From the NCBI GenBank assembly GCA_002005505.1, contig KV908452.1, positions 137,501-175,000 of the forward strand: a stretch of 37,500 nucleotides of DNA. Reading direction: 5' to 3'. The stretch comes from Botryococcus braunii. Taxonomy: Eukaryota; Chlorophyta; Trebouxiophyceae. Position 1 is the first letter of the stretch; every line of letters starts with the position of its first letter. The position numbers and the translations under genes are program-made. A model generated the notes under the pieces. That model was not told where the DNA came from. It made no database searches and saw only the letters and a list, made by a program, of their open reading frames with translations. Shown in pieces: positions 21,161 to 30,030 of this stretch.

Positions 21161-21793
21161 GATCCTAGCAGAGTGTCACAGCACACCTTTTTCAGGCCAT
21201 TTGGGCGCTCACAAGACTGCTGAGCAAGTGTGCAGGTTCTTCTATTGGCCAGCCATGTTGTCTGCCGTACGTCGGTACTGCAGAGAGTGCACTAGCTGTC
21301 AACGGATGAAGGGGACTAGCAAAGTACCTTTTGGATTGTTGCAGCCCTTGCCTGTACCAGAGTCGCCTTGGGAGAGTGTATCTTTGGATCTGGTGACAGA
21401 CCTGCCATTGTGCTGTGGACATGACTCCATCGTAGTCTTTGTCGATCGTTTGACCAAGTTGATTGTCTTAGCGCCTTGTTCTAAAACTGTGAATGCACCT
21501 CAGTTGGCTCAGATCTTCATTGACACAGTATTTAGACGGTTTGGCATGCCTACTTCCCTTGTATCTGACAGAGACCCTAGGTTTACTAGTCATTTTTGGA
21601 AGGCATTCATGTCGTTACTCGGCACGCAACTGAATATGTCTACTGCGTACCACCCTCAGACCGACGGTCAGACTGAGAGGGCTAATAGGACCGTTGAAGA
21701 CATGCTGAGAGGGTTTGTGGGTCCCAGGCAAGATGATTGGTGCAAGTGTTTGGCCATTGTGGAATTCGCTTACAATAATTCAGTACAGGCCAC
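21161..21793 (+). pseudogene. Gypsy 1 integrase, N-terminal and core part
   Basis: Integrase joins element DNA to the host chromosome. The HHCC zinc domain is visible (ECHSTPFSGHLGAHKTAEQVC, CRECTSC). The core follows: SVSLDLVTDLP (first Asp), SLVSDRDPRFTSHFW (second Asp), TAYHPQTDGQTERANRTVED (Glu). YNNSVQAT is cut by copia A at 21794 and continues at 28814 (HHSPFFLNHG). The apparent ATG at 21093 lies inside the solo LTR and is not a real start. Confidence 0.92.
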
Positions 21794-22490
21794 TGTTGAG
21801 TTCTGAACATTATTATTGAATGCCTTGTGCTTTAAGTGATCTTCATGTGTGCACTATTAGGATATGGGTCCATTGAGAACATAAGGTACCTTGAGACACG
21901 GCAGATTCTGGACGTTTTCGAACATAAGGTACAATCCTATCTAGATCACACGTTTGTCGGATGAACTCTTAAGGCTGCCCCACCGGAGTGAATACCAACT
22001 GGTTGTGAAAGATGCTGGGCATCACCAGATGCTAGTCTTGTCCGACAGTTGTGTGTGGCACTCAGCAGACAGTCGTACGGACTGTAGCTGGAGTAACTTC
22101 GTCTATTGACGACCTGTCTGCTTTGTACAGTTCGTACGGTGCGGCAGTGTGTGTTGTATCATTGTTGCTATTGTGAGAGTGAACAAGCTTAGTGTACCCT
22201 GTAGTCACTCAAACAGATAAGGGACAGTGACTTCAGGGAGTATAGGCATGTACTTGAACGTAGCCGTCTAGAGCCTTATCTAGTGATTGCTTGATCGGTG
22301 CTTGTGTACAAGATAATGATGTAACGGAACTGGTTGTGAAAGATGCTGGGCATCACCAGATGCTAGTCTTGTCCGACAGTTGTGTGTGGCACTCAGCAGA
22401 CAGTCGTACGGACTGTAGCTGGAGTAACTTTGTCTATTGACGACCTGTCTGCTTTGTACAGGGAAAGCCGATTGCTCATAACCTTTCACA
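21794..22490 (+). repeat. 5' LTR of copia A
   Basis: TGTTGAG...TTTCACA, 697 nt. It contains a 134-nt internal direct repeat (21997-22130 and 22328-22461, one difference), the palindrome AAGGTACCTT at 21883-21892, and a 3' tail GCTCATAACC that pairs with the adjoining PBS. The extra TTC at about 22131-22133 is absent from the 3' LTR. Confidence 0.96.
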
Positions 22491-22506
22491 GGTTATGGGC
22501 CCACGC
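22491..22506 (+). other. Half-tRNA primer-binding site of copia A
   Basis: GGTTATGGGCCCACGC lies directly after the LTR. It is complementary to the anticodon arm of initiator tRNA-Met (eukaryotic consensus GGGCCCAUAACC), not to the tRNA 3' end. This is the half-tRNA priming mode known for Drosophila copia, yeast Ty5 and Volvox Osser. The identical 16 nt follow the copia B LTR at 32263. Confidence 0.88.
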
Positions 22507-22880
22507 CCTTCCAGCTGAGCCAAGTAAAAGCAGGAGTGAAGGTCGTCTACGGATGGGTCAGACGTAAGCGTCAACAAAGGAGCTCGAGCATGGCGCAGCG
22601 GCGCAAGGGAACTCGAGTGTACCAGGACCATTATCTTACTCACAGTTTACCTTTCTGGGAAATTCATAATTGAAGTTTTAGCTGTGCTTTATCATTCATA
22701 GACGTTGTCTAGAAGCACTGAGTGAGTCGGGCCGGACTCCGGCGCAAACTTCTGAGGGGAACATATCTGCTACTACTGTGCAAGACTGGCTGGTAAATTT
22801 CCATGACATGGAGGGAATTGTAGGGTATTGCTGCATTCCAGAAGTTTATGAGTAAGTTTGGCTGGTGAAGTGACAATAGT
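22507..22880 (+). other. Copia A leader (374 nt)
   Basis: Untranslated leader between PBS and ATG, presumably carrying packaging and dimer signals. It contains TGGCGCAGCGG at 22591-22601, an 11-nt match in sense orientation to the D-arm of eukaryotic initiator tRNA-Met. Several short upstream reading frames are present. No ORF of interest. Confidence 0.5.
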
Positions 22881-25800
22881 ATGACAAAAAGGGGCAAAGA
22901 AAAGGAAAGTAGCAGTGAAACAGCAATGTCTCAACCTGGAGAAGTCAGTGGGGCCACTCCAGGGCAGTCTATGACCGGGACACAATCAGCCACTGCAGAA
23001 CCAAAGGTGGAGATTGACAAGGCAGCCTACATCCCCAATACCTCTAATCCAAAGATGACTGTCATGCTTGATGATGGAGGGCGCAATTTTGAATTTTGGT
23101 ATGAAAATTTGGAGGCGTGCGCAAACACCAAGGGGGTCAGAGCGGCTTTGGAGAGGCCAATGCCAGGGTCGGTGGAGAACTCAGCCATCAAGCAGTGGCT
23201 GATCCAGTCAGTTCCAGTCATCTGGCATTCTCAGATCTCATGCCACAAAGCAGCGTTCGACTTCATCGCGTGGGTGAAGAACAGTCACACTGGAGGGAGC
23301 AACCAAGACATCAACCTTGAGTGGTACAAGGAAATGGAGCAGGGCATCAAGACAGGGGAGACACTCAAGGTCTACCTCTACAGAATGATGGATCTGGCTA
23401 CAAGTCTCAGAAACAACGCGTTCATCCTCTTGGACCACAATGTTGGGGAGCTGATGGTGAAGGGCCTCCCTCCTGTGCTGAGGCTCGAGTCCCTGGAGGT
23501 TATGGCAACCGACAAGCCGCCATTGGAGCTGATTCAAAGAATCCTGCGCGCCGCAGCCAGCCGTGGGTACAAGGACCCACCTGCAGAGGGAACACCTCAG
23601 GCCATGGCAGCTGCAGCAGTGGCTGGTCCCTCTGGGGGGGTAGCTGGAGCGTCATCAAGCGCTGGAGCTGCACCAGGAGTGGGAGCAGTACCGGGAGTTG
23701 GAGCAGCACTACCAGCAAACGAACAGCCTCCCGCTGGCCCCTCTGCAACTACTTTTGGTGGCAGGGGGCGTGGACCTGGCAGGGCAAGAAGGCCCAGAGA
23801 GGAGCTTACATGCCACTTCTGCAAGGCAAAGGGCCACTTCATGACTGACTGCGGACCGCTCAGGCAGCTGCAGGCTCTGCATCAAAACATGCAAGCGGCA
23901 AGCGTTGGGCCTGCAGCTTACTGGGGCCAGGGAGGCCCACAGTCGTCTCCTCAAGCCTGGTGGGACCATGGATCTGGCCGGGGTGGCCCGCCTTCATCCG
24001 CTTCCAGCCCTGGACCTCCTTCAGCATATAACTATCCAACAAGTCAACACACGTTTCCGGGGTGGCATTTACCACCTCCACCCCCTCCTTCTGGTGAGGC
24101 GATGTTTATCTCTCTCAATGTGCTTGCCCCAACTTCGCATGGAGCTAGCAGCACATCTTGGTTAATAGATAGTGGTGCCTCTGTGCATATAGTCAATGAT
24201 CTCTCATTGCTCCATAATCCAGTTATGCATAGACAGCCTCTTCCTCTGCACTTGGCAACCTCAGACGCCAAGGGAGGAATCATTGCATCTGGGTCTGTAT
24301 GCCTTGTGAATGCAAGGCACGAAGTATTCTGGCTGCACAATGTGCAGTGTGTTCCTTCTGCGCATACCAACCTCATTTCAGTCACTGGTGCAATTCAGGA
24401 TGGAGCATCTTTCCTGACTGACACTGCAGGTGGTTACACAGCCATGAAGGGACCTGAAGGGTGGTGTGGAGATATCACCCGCGCACGAGGTCTGTTTTTT
24501 TTGGAGTTTGTTAGTCCTGTCAGAGGGCAGCAAGTTGGCTGCAGACATATTGATCACATGGCTGAGGCGTCTCATCTTAGGAAAGGACACGTGTGTAGCG
24601 AGAGATCTCTGTGGCATGCTAGGTTAGGTCATCCTGGTGCCAGCAGCATGCAGAGGTTCTCCAAGGAAGATCTGGTTACAGGAATCAATATCTCCCTTGC
24701 TCCCTGCTCTGAGTGCCCGAAGCACTGTGAATCGTGTATACAAGGGAAACACTCCAGACCTCCTTTCCCTGTATCTTCCAGGCCTGCACATCACCCACTC
24801 GATAGAGTCCATGTGGATACTGTGGGTCCCATATCACCTCCTGCCATCACAGGTGAACGATATTGGGTCACTGTAGTGGATGAAAGTTCACACCAAGTTG
24901 CCTCCCTGCCTGTGAAGTCAAAGGATTGCATCCCAAAGGCTGTGATAGACCTGCTCCGTTTTTGGCAGACCCAACGAGGCACGGTTGTGAAGTGTGTGAG
25001 GACTGACAGGGGTTCAGAGTTCCTGAACCAGCAATTCAAAGAGTTTTGTGCTCAGCAGGGCACTAAGATGGAGTCCTCAGCGCCCTACACGCCTCAGCAG
25101 AATGGGGTGGCGGAGAGGATGAATAGGACCCTGAAGGAGCGAACAAGGACTCTGTTGGTCCATGCTGCAGCAGACCCCTCCCTTTGGAAGGAGGCGCTTG
25201 AGACAGCTACCCTCCTCTACAATGTGGGTCCTACTTCAGGCAGGTCCCTGACCCCCATGGAATTATTCTTTGGTGTCAAACCTGATGTGTCTGTGCTGCG
25301 CACGTTTGGCTGTGTAGCCCATGTGCACATTCCCAGTGGCCAAAGGTCTGTTTTTGGGCCCAAGACCATCCCTGGGATGTTTACTGGTTATTGTCCCCAG
25401 TCTAAAGCGTATCGTGTGTACGTGGGGAATGGAGTGTGGAAGGAGAGTAGGGACGTCAGCTTTATCGAGCACTTGAGGGGGGCTGAGAGAGTGGGTCTAT
25501 CAAAGGTCCAGCCTGGGTCTGTCTATGATTCTAGGATATCACCCCCCCTTGGCAGTGAGAATCTGGCAACGCCTCAAGCAATTCCCTCTGCTGCTCCACC
25601 CACGTTCTGGGATGAGGAGGATGACCATGGAGTGGAGACGCTTTCCACTGGGGCTCCTGGGACCTCTGGACTTTGTGCTGGGGATCAGTCTGGAGACGGG
25701 ACCACAGCAGCACATGACCAAGGAAACCCCACCAGCCTGGATTCTACTGTTGGGACCCCAGAACCATCTCAGCACTCGTGGTCGGTGCTTGAGCATATGC

Positions 25801-28094
25801 AGAATCTGGCCAGGGGGGGTGTAGAAACTCAATCCCAGGTAGAAAAAATGCAGAAGGTACAAGAGGGGTTGCGAATGCAGGGGAAGTCACAAATTCCCCT
25901 TCCTCCAGGGACCACCCTTACAAGGGAGCAGCGTTATGTACAGCGCGTGGCTAGGAGAGAGCATTCTGACATCCCATTGCATGCCCCTGACCCAGGTCAG
26001 GCAATTGTGAGTGAGCCAAACATGGTTGGTCTCCCTGATATGCAGGGGCAGGTTGAGACAGTCGAGGCTATGTTCGGTGCAGATGTAAGAGATGAGAGCA
26101 GTGGGTTAGACATGCCAGCAGTAGGGGAAGCTGGTGCCCAATCCCAGTCACTGGCTAGTCATGCTTATGGTGTGCAGGCTGACATTGTAGGCGCAGCTCA
26201 GGCAAGTCTGGGTAGTGTGCCCAAGTGTGAGTCCAGGAGAGAGAGAGAGCTGCTGCTCCCCTCTGCATTGCGGAAGGTGCGAGAATGTAAGGGTGCTGCA
26301 CATGAGTCCAGTAGTCAAGGAGAGAGAGAGAGACTTGAGAAGGAATCAGATAATCCCGGCAGTACTGCCCAGTCCCAGCATAAGGTACATAATGTACCTT
26401 ATTCTGGCAACCAGGGAGAGAGAGAGAGAGAAGGGAACAGCATCAGTAAGGCTGACAGCCCTGCTGCACCACAGCATAAGGTACAGAGTGTACCTTCTGT
26501 CACGTTGGGAAAAGTTCACGTGCCCTCAAACTTGAGGGAAGCCCAGCGCTCACCTCAGTGGGAGTTTTGGCAGCAGGCAATGCAAGAGGAGATGGAGTCT
26601 TTAGACACCCATGAGGTTATGCAGTATGTGGAAAGACCCCATGGGCAGAAAGTTATCCCTGTTCATTGGATTTTTTCTACAAAAAACGATGCACATGGGA
26701 ATGTCACTCGGTTTAAAGCAAGATTGGTTGCCCAGGGTTGCAGACAGATTCCTGGTATAGATGTTGGTGAGGTTTTTGCACCTACCAGCAGCTATGGTGC
26801 TAGGAGAGCTGTGCTGGCAGTGGCTGCCACACAAAATCTTGAGATCCACCAAGTGGATATCAAGACAGCTTTTCTCAATGGGGAGTTGGAGGAAGAGGTC
26901 TATGTGACCCAACCACCAGGATTTGAGAATGGCAACACGAGAGTTGTGTGCAAGCTCAGGAAGGCACTCTACGGTCTTAAGCAAGCCCCACGGGCTTGGC
27001 ACAAGACCTTGAGCGACAAGTTGAGCGTGATGGGGTATAGTGTGTGCAAGAGCGATGCTGGGGTATACATCAGGAGGGCCCCTGATGGTAATCTGTCGTT
27101 TATTCTTGTTTATGTCGATGATCTTCTCATAGTTGCCAGAGTGGTTGCAGAGATTGAGTGGGGGAAAGAGTTATTGAAGAAGGACTTCACCATCCATGAT
27201 TTGGGAGAGGTGAATGATTTCCTGGGGTGTCAGGTCCTACGCAATAGAGTTCAGGGCACTATTTCCATGAGTTGCACTCCCAAGATTGATGCTCTTGTGG
27301 AGAAGTTTGGCGTTGCTGATGATGGACGTGGGGTTGATACCCCCATGTCCAAGGACTTCGTGGCTAGCAGCAGACCCGAGTCCTCAGATGGTATGTCACA
27401 TGGGGCTGGTACCCCTCTGCCACCTGGTCATCGATACTGCGAGTTAATTGGATCGTTACTGTACATAGCCAATACGACCCGGCCTGACATTTCTCAGGCT
27501 GTTGGAGTGTTGTCAAGGTATAGAATGACACCCACTACCTCACACTGGAATGAGGCCATTCGAGTGCTGAAGTACTTGAGAGATACCAGAGAGTTAGCTC
27601 TTACTCTGGGTGGAAAGGGCCCTGAGCTAGAAGGCTATGTTGATGCCGACTATGCTGGGGACCTGGACCACAGGTATTCCACCACTGGCTATGTTCTATC
27701 AGTCTATGGTAGTGCCGTGGTTTGGGGAAGCAAGAAGCAGAGCTCAGTTGCTACCTCAACTGTGCAAGCTGAGTTTATGGCAGCTGGCCATATTGTGAAG
27801 GAAGCCAACTGGCTAAGGGGCTTCTTGGAAGAGATAGGGGCTGCACCTTGGAGGGTCAAAATTTTCTGTGACAACCAAGGATGCATTTCTAATTTACGGA
27901 ACCCCCTGTATTCCAAATTCACAAAGCACGTTGCAGTAAGCTTCCACTACGCTAGGGAAGCTATGGCACTTGGGCAGGTAGATATCCTCTATGTGGAATC
28001 TGCACGCAATGTGGCTGACATTATGACCAAGCCACTTGCCAAGCCCGTGTTTGTTGGTCATCGTGATTCACTAGGTTTGAGAAGATACACTTAA
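22881..28094 (+). CDS. Copia A Gag-Pol polyprotein, 1737 aa, intact
   Basis: A single frame from ATG 22881 to TAA 28092-28094. Domains in order: gag capsid (about residues 50-235), Ala/Gly/Pro linker, CCHC knuckle CHFCKAKGHFMTDC (311-324), Pro-rich stretch, protease WLIDSGASVHIV (Asp 430), GAG-pre-integrase with LWHARLGHPG and CESCIQGKH (about 577-630), integrase with D646, D709 (VRTDRGSEF) and E745 (VAERMNR), exactly D,D-35-E. A long disordered linker follows (about 880-1210), then RT (VIPVHWIFSTK to FLGCQVL) with YVDD at 1411-1414, and RNase H with D1588, E1631 and D1664, ending ADIMTKPLAKP. All catalytic residues are present. No frameshift separates gag and pol, so the Gag excess probably needs another mechanism such as splicing or internal cleavage. 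Confidence 0.97.
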   Translation: MTKRGKEKESSSETAMSQPGEVSGATPGQSMTGTQSATAEPKVEIDKAAYIPNTSNPKMTVMLDDGGRNFEFWYENLEACANTKGVRAALERPMPGSVENSAIKQWLIQSVPVIWHSQISCHKAAFDFIAWVKNSHTGGSNQDINLEWYKEMEQGIKTGETLKVYLYRMMDLATSLRNNAFILLDHNVGELMVKGLPPVLRLESLEVMATDKPPLELIQRILRAAASRGYKDPPAEGTPQAMAAAAVAGPSGGVAGASSSAGAAPGVGAVPGVGAALPANEQPPAGPSATTFGGRGRGPGRARRPREELTCHFCKAKGHFMTDCGPLRQLQALHQNMQAASVGPAAYWGQGGPQSSPQAWWDHGSGRGGPPSSASSPGPPSAYNYPTSQHTFPGWHLPPPPPPSGEAMFISLNVLAPTSHGASSTSWLIDSGASVHIVNDLSLLHNPVMHRQPLPLHLATSDAKGGIIASGSVCLVNARHEVFWLHNVQCVPSAHTNLISVTGAIQDGASFLTDTAGGYTAMKGPEGWCGDITRARGLFFLEFVSPVRGQQVGCRHIDHMAEASHLRKGHVCSERSLWHARLGHPGASSMQRFSKEDLVTGINISLAPCSECPKHCESCIQGKHSRPPFPVSSRPAHHPLDRVHVDTVGPISPPAITGERYWVTVVDESSHQVASLPVKSKDCIPKAVIDLLRFWQTQRGTVVKCVRTDRGSEFLNQQFKEFCAQQGTKMESSAPYTPQQNGVAERMNRTLKERTRTLLVHAAADPSLWKEALETATLLYNVGPTSGRSLTPMELFFGVKPDVSVLRTFGCVAHVHIPSGQRSVFGPKTIPGMFTGYCPQSKAYRVYVGNGVWKESRDVSFIEHLRGAERVGLSKVQPGSVYDSRISPPLGSENLATPQAIPSAAPPTFWDEEDDHGVETLSTGAPGTSGLCAGDQSGDGTTAAHDQGNPTSLDSTVGTPEPSQHSWSVLEHMQNLARGGVETQSQVEKMQKVQEGLRMQGKSQIPLPPGTTLTREQRYVQRVARREHSDIPLHAPDPGQAIVSEPNMVGLPDMQGQVETVEAMFGADVRDESSGLDMPAVGEAGAQSQSLASHAYGVQADIVGAAQASLGSVPKCESRRERELLLPSALRKVRECKGAAHESSSQGERERLEKESDNPGSTAQSQHKVHNVPYSGNQGEREREGNSISKADSPAAPQHKVQSVPSVTLGKVHVPSNLREAQRSPQWEFWQQAMQEEMESLDTHEVMQYVERPHGQKVIPVHWIFSTKNDAHGNVTRFKARLVAQGCRQIPGIDVGEVFAPTSSYGARRAVLAVAATQNLEIHQVDIKTAFLNGELEEEVYVTQPPGFENGNTRVVCKLRKALYGLKQAPRAWHKTLSDKLSVMGYSVCKSDAGVYIRRAPDGNLSFILVYVDDLLIVARVVAEIEWGKELLKKDFTIHDLGEVNDFLGCQVLRNRVQGTISMSCTPKIDALVEKFGVADDGRGVDTPMSKDFVASSRPESSDGMSHGAGTPLPPGHRYCELIGSLLYIANTTRPDISQAVGVLSRYRMTPTTSHWNEAIRVLKYLRDTRELALTLGGKGPELEGYVDADYAGDLDHRYSTTGYVLSVYGSAVVWGSKKQSSVATSTVQAEFMAAGHIVKEANWLRGFLEEIGAAPWRVKIFCDNQGCISNLRNPLYSKFTKHVAVSFHYAREAMALGQVDILYVESARNVADIMTKPLAKPVFVGHRDSLGLRRYT
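25773..25970 (+). other. Conserved linker module in copia A (residues about 965-1030)
   Basis: HSWSVLEHMQNLARGG..., followed by LTREQRYVQRVARRE, lies in the otherwise low-complexity integrase-RT linker. It closely matches copia B at 35337-35525 although the sequence on both sides does not align. No known domain is recognised. Confidence 0.65.
26225..26510 (+). repeat. Repeated GERERE / QHKV modules in the copia A linker
   Basis: GAGAGAGAGAG runs near 26236, 26321 and 26413 precede the two HKVxxVP segments at about 26380 and 26475. Both of those segments are encoded by a palindrome with AAGGTACA and TGTACCTT arms: 26380-26402 (10-bp arms) and 26478-26496 (8-bp arms). The reading frame is kept. 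It looks like a small in-frame tandem amplification. Confidence 0.6.
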
Positions 28095-28105
28095 AGCATG
28101 CAGGC

Positions 28106-28114
28106 AAGGGGAAG
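28106..28114 (+). other. Polypurine tract of copia A
   Basis: AAGGGGAAG sits directly against the 3' LTR start and would prime plus-strand DNA. Confidence 0.85.
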
Positions 28115-28808
28115 TGTTGAGTTCTGAACATTATTATTGAATGCCTTGTGCTTTAAGTGATCTTCATGTGTGCACTATTAGGATATGGGTCCATTGAGAA
28201 CATAAGGTACCTTGAGACACGGCAGATTCTGGACGTTTTCGAACATAAGGTACAATCCTATCTAGATCACACGTTTGTCGGATGAACTCTTAAGGCTGCC
28301 CCACCGGAGTGAATACCAACTGGTTGTGAAAGATGCTGGGCATCACCAGATGCTAGTCTTGTCCGACAGTTGTGTGTGGCACTCAGCAGACAGTCGTACG
28401 GACTGTAGCTGGAGTAACTTCGTCTATTGACGACCTGTCTGCTTTGTACAGGTACGGTGCGGCAGTGTGTGTTGTATCATTGTTGCTATTGTGAGAGTGA
28501 ACAAGCTTAGTGTACCCTGTAGTCACTCAAACAGATAAGGGACAGTGACTTCAGGGAGTATAGGCATGTACTTGAACGTAGCCGTCTAGAGCCTTATCTA
28601 GTGATTGCTTGATCGGTGCTTGTGTACAAGATAATGATGTAACGGAACTGGTTGTGAAAGATGCTGGGCATCACCAGATGCTAGTCTTGTCCGACAGTTG
28701 TGTGTGGCACTCAGCAGACAGTCGTACGGACTGTAGCTGGAGTAACTTCGTCTATTGACGACCTGTCTGCTTTGTACAGGGAAAGCCGATTGCTCATAAC
28801 CTTTCACA
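28115..28808 (+). repeat. 3' LTR of copia A
   Basis: 694 nt, identical to the 5' LTR except for lacking TTC and having C where the 5' copy has T near 22431. Its two internal 134-nt repeats (about 28318-28451 and 28646-28779) are identical. It is followed by TSD GCCAC. Confidence 0.96.
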
Positions 28809-28813
28809 GCCAC

Positions 28814-29445
28814 TACTCATCATAGCCCCTTTTTCTTGAACCATGGCAGAAACCCTCTTACGCCTTTGTCCACTGCTGTTCCTACGCGCTCGTCGGTGCC
28901 CGCCGTTGCTGAATATGTGGGGGACTTGCAGAAGGCTTTGCATAGTGCCAAATCTAATATTTCATCTTCCCAACAGCGCCAGAAATACTATGCTGACAGG
29001 AAGAGGAGGGATCATCCTTTCCAGGTTGGAGATTCAGTGTTATTGGCTGTGCGCCAAAACCAGCTCCCTCCTGGGTTGTCCTCTAAACTATCAGCTAAGT
29101 ATATGGGCCCCTTCTGTATCCTGGAAGCTGTAGGTGTGAATGCATTTAAGCTGGAATTGCCTGTTGATTTTAGGATTCACCCAGTTTTTCATGTGTCTCA
29201 ATTGAAGCCATACGTATCGTCCACAAACCCTACTGCAGAACCTACAAACCCTGGTCCTTTGTATACAGGCAGACAAGGAGATTACTATGAAGTGGAGACC
29301 ATCCTGGGCAAGAGGAAATTTGGACGCTCTTGGGCGCTTTCTTGTGAAATGGAAAGGCTGGTCAGATCATGATAATTCCTGGGAGGCGCTTCGGAATGTC
29401 AGGCACCTGACAGACCCTATCGCGGCTGCGCCAGTACTGCCATGA
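28814..29445 (+). pseudogene. Gypsy 1 integrase C-terminus and chromodomain
   Basis: This continues the integrase cut at 21793: HHSPFFLNHGRNP, a coiled segment (SSQQRQKYYADRKRR), the GPF/Y-like module (FQVGDSVLLA to KYMGPFCILE), and FRIHPVFHVSQLKPY. A chromodomain follows: YYEVETILGKRKFG, then, after a frame change near 29325-29330, FLVKWKGWSDHDNSWE and NVRHL, with stop TGA at 29443-29445. The unshifted frame stops at 29372. Chromodomains in such elements bind methylated histone tails and steer insertion to heterochromatin. Confidence 0.9.
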
Positions 29446-30017
29446 CCTTGCTGGAGCAATGATTTACTCTTGGCAGCCTGGATCTTCGCCGCATGGGTCT
29501 CTGTACTGCGGCTGCGCTTAGACTTGGGAGAGTGGGTTCTGGGTTGGGAGGGTTTGGGGCTGGGAGGGTACTCCTTATGGTGTTTGTGCCTTGCAATTAG
29601 GCTCTGTGGACCCTCTTTCAAAAAGCAGTACAACACACAGTACAGCATAAGGTACAATGTACCTTATTTTTCTGGCTTACTGTTCTACTGTACTTGGGTT
29701 GAATGATGGGGGGGAGTAATATGGATTGGGAGCCATGCCCCTTGGAATCAACTTATAGTGGTGGACAGTTCTTCCCTAGATGCGACTTTCTATTGGAAGG
29801 GAAGGCCCTTAAAGGCCATCTTCTGTGCTACTGGAGGGAATTGTTCCTCTTTTCCCTGCCTGGAGTATCTTCCAATGTCTTGTTTCTCTGCAACTTGTAA
29901 TTGACCCGATGTGTGTGGGTTAATTGCGCAAGATCGGAAGGGTTTCCTTTGCCTTTTTGATCTATCTTCATGATCTGCGTTTCATGAAGAAGGGCCCTTG
30001 CCCGTCATCTTCATTCC
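29446..30017 (+). other. Gypsy 1 3' untranslated region
   Basis: A G-rich stretch (29525-29570) is followed by a perfect 21-nt palindrome, ATAAGGTACA-A-TGTACCTTAT, at 29647-29667. Further features are GGAAGGGAAGGCCCTTAAAGGCC (about 29795-29817) and AAGAAGGGCCCTTGCCCG near the end. The same region is present in the deleted minus copy at 8080-8580, with the palindrome at 8444-8464. No coding signal. Confidence 0.75.
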
Positions 30018-30030
30018 AAGGGGGAGGGAA
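30018..30030 (+). other. Polypurine tract of gypsy 1
   Basis: AAGGGGGAGGGAA sits directly before the 3' LTR. The same tract is seen on the minus strand at 8080-8093. Confidence 0.9.

Larger units (their letters stand above)
21794..28808 (+). mobile_element. Copia A: complete young Ty1/copia element (Osser-like)
   Basis: A 7015-bp element with 697- and 694-nt LTRs, PBS, one uninterrupted gag-pol ORF and a PPT, bounded by the 5-bp target duplication GCCAC (21789-21793, 28809-28813). It sits inside the integrase gene of gypsy 1 in the same orientation. The LTRs differ only by a 3-nt indel and one C/T change. It may still be able to transpose, and it is the youngest insertion here with two dateable LTRs. 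Confidence 0.96.

Noticed and set aside
26215..26535. Second reading frame with EREREKG in the copia A linker
   Set aside because: It is the shadow of GAGAGA repeats in the real polyprotein frame.
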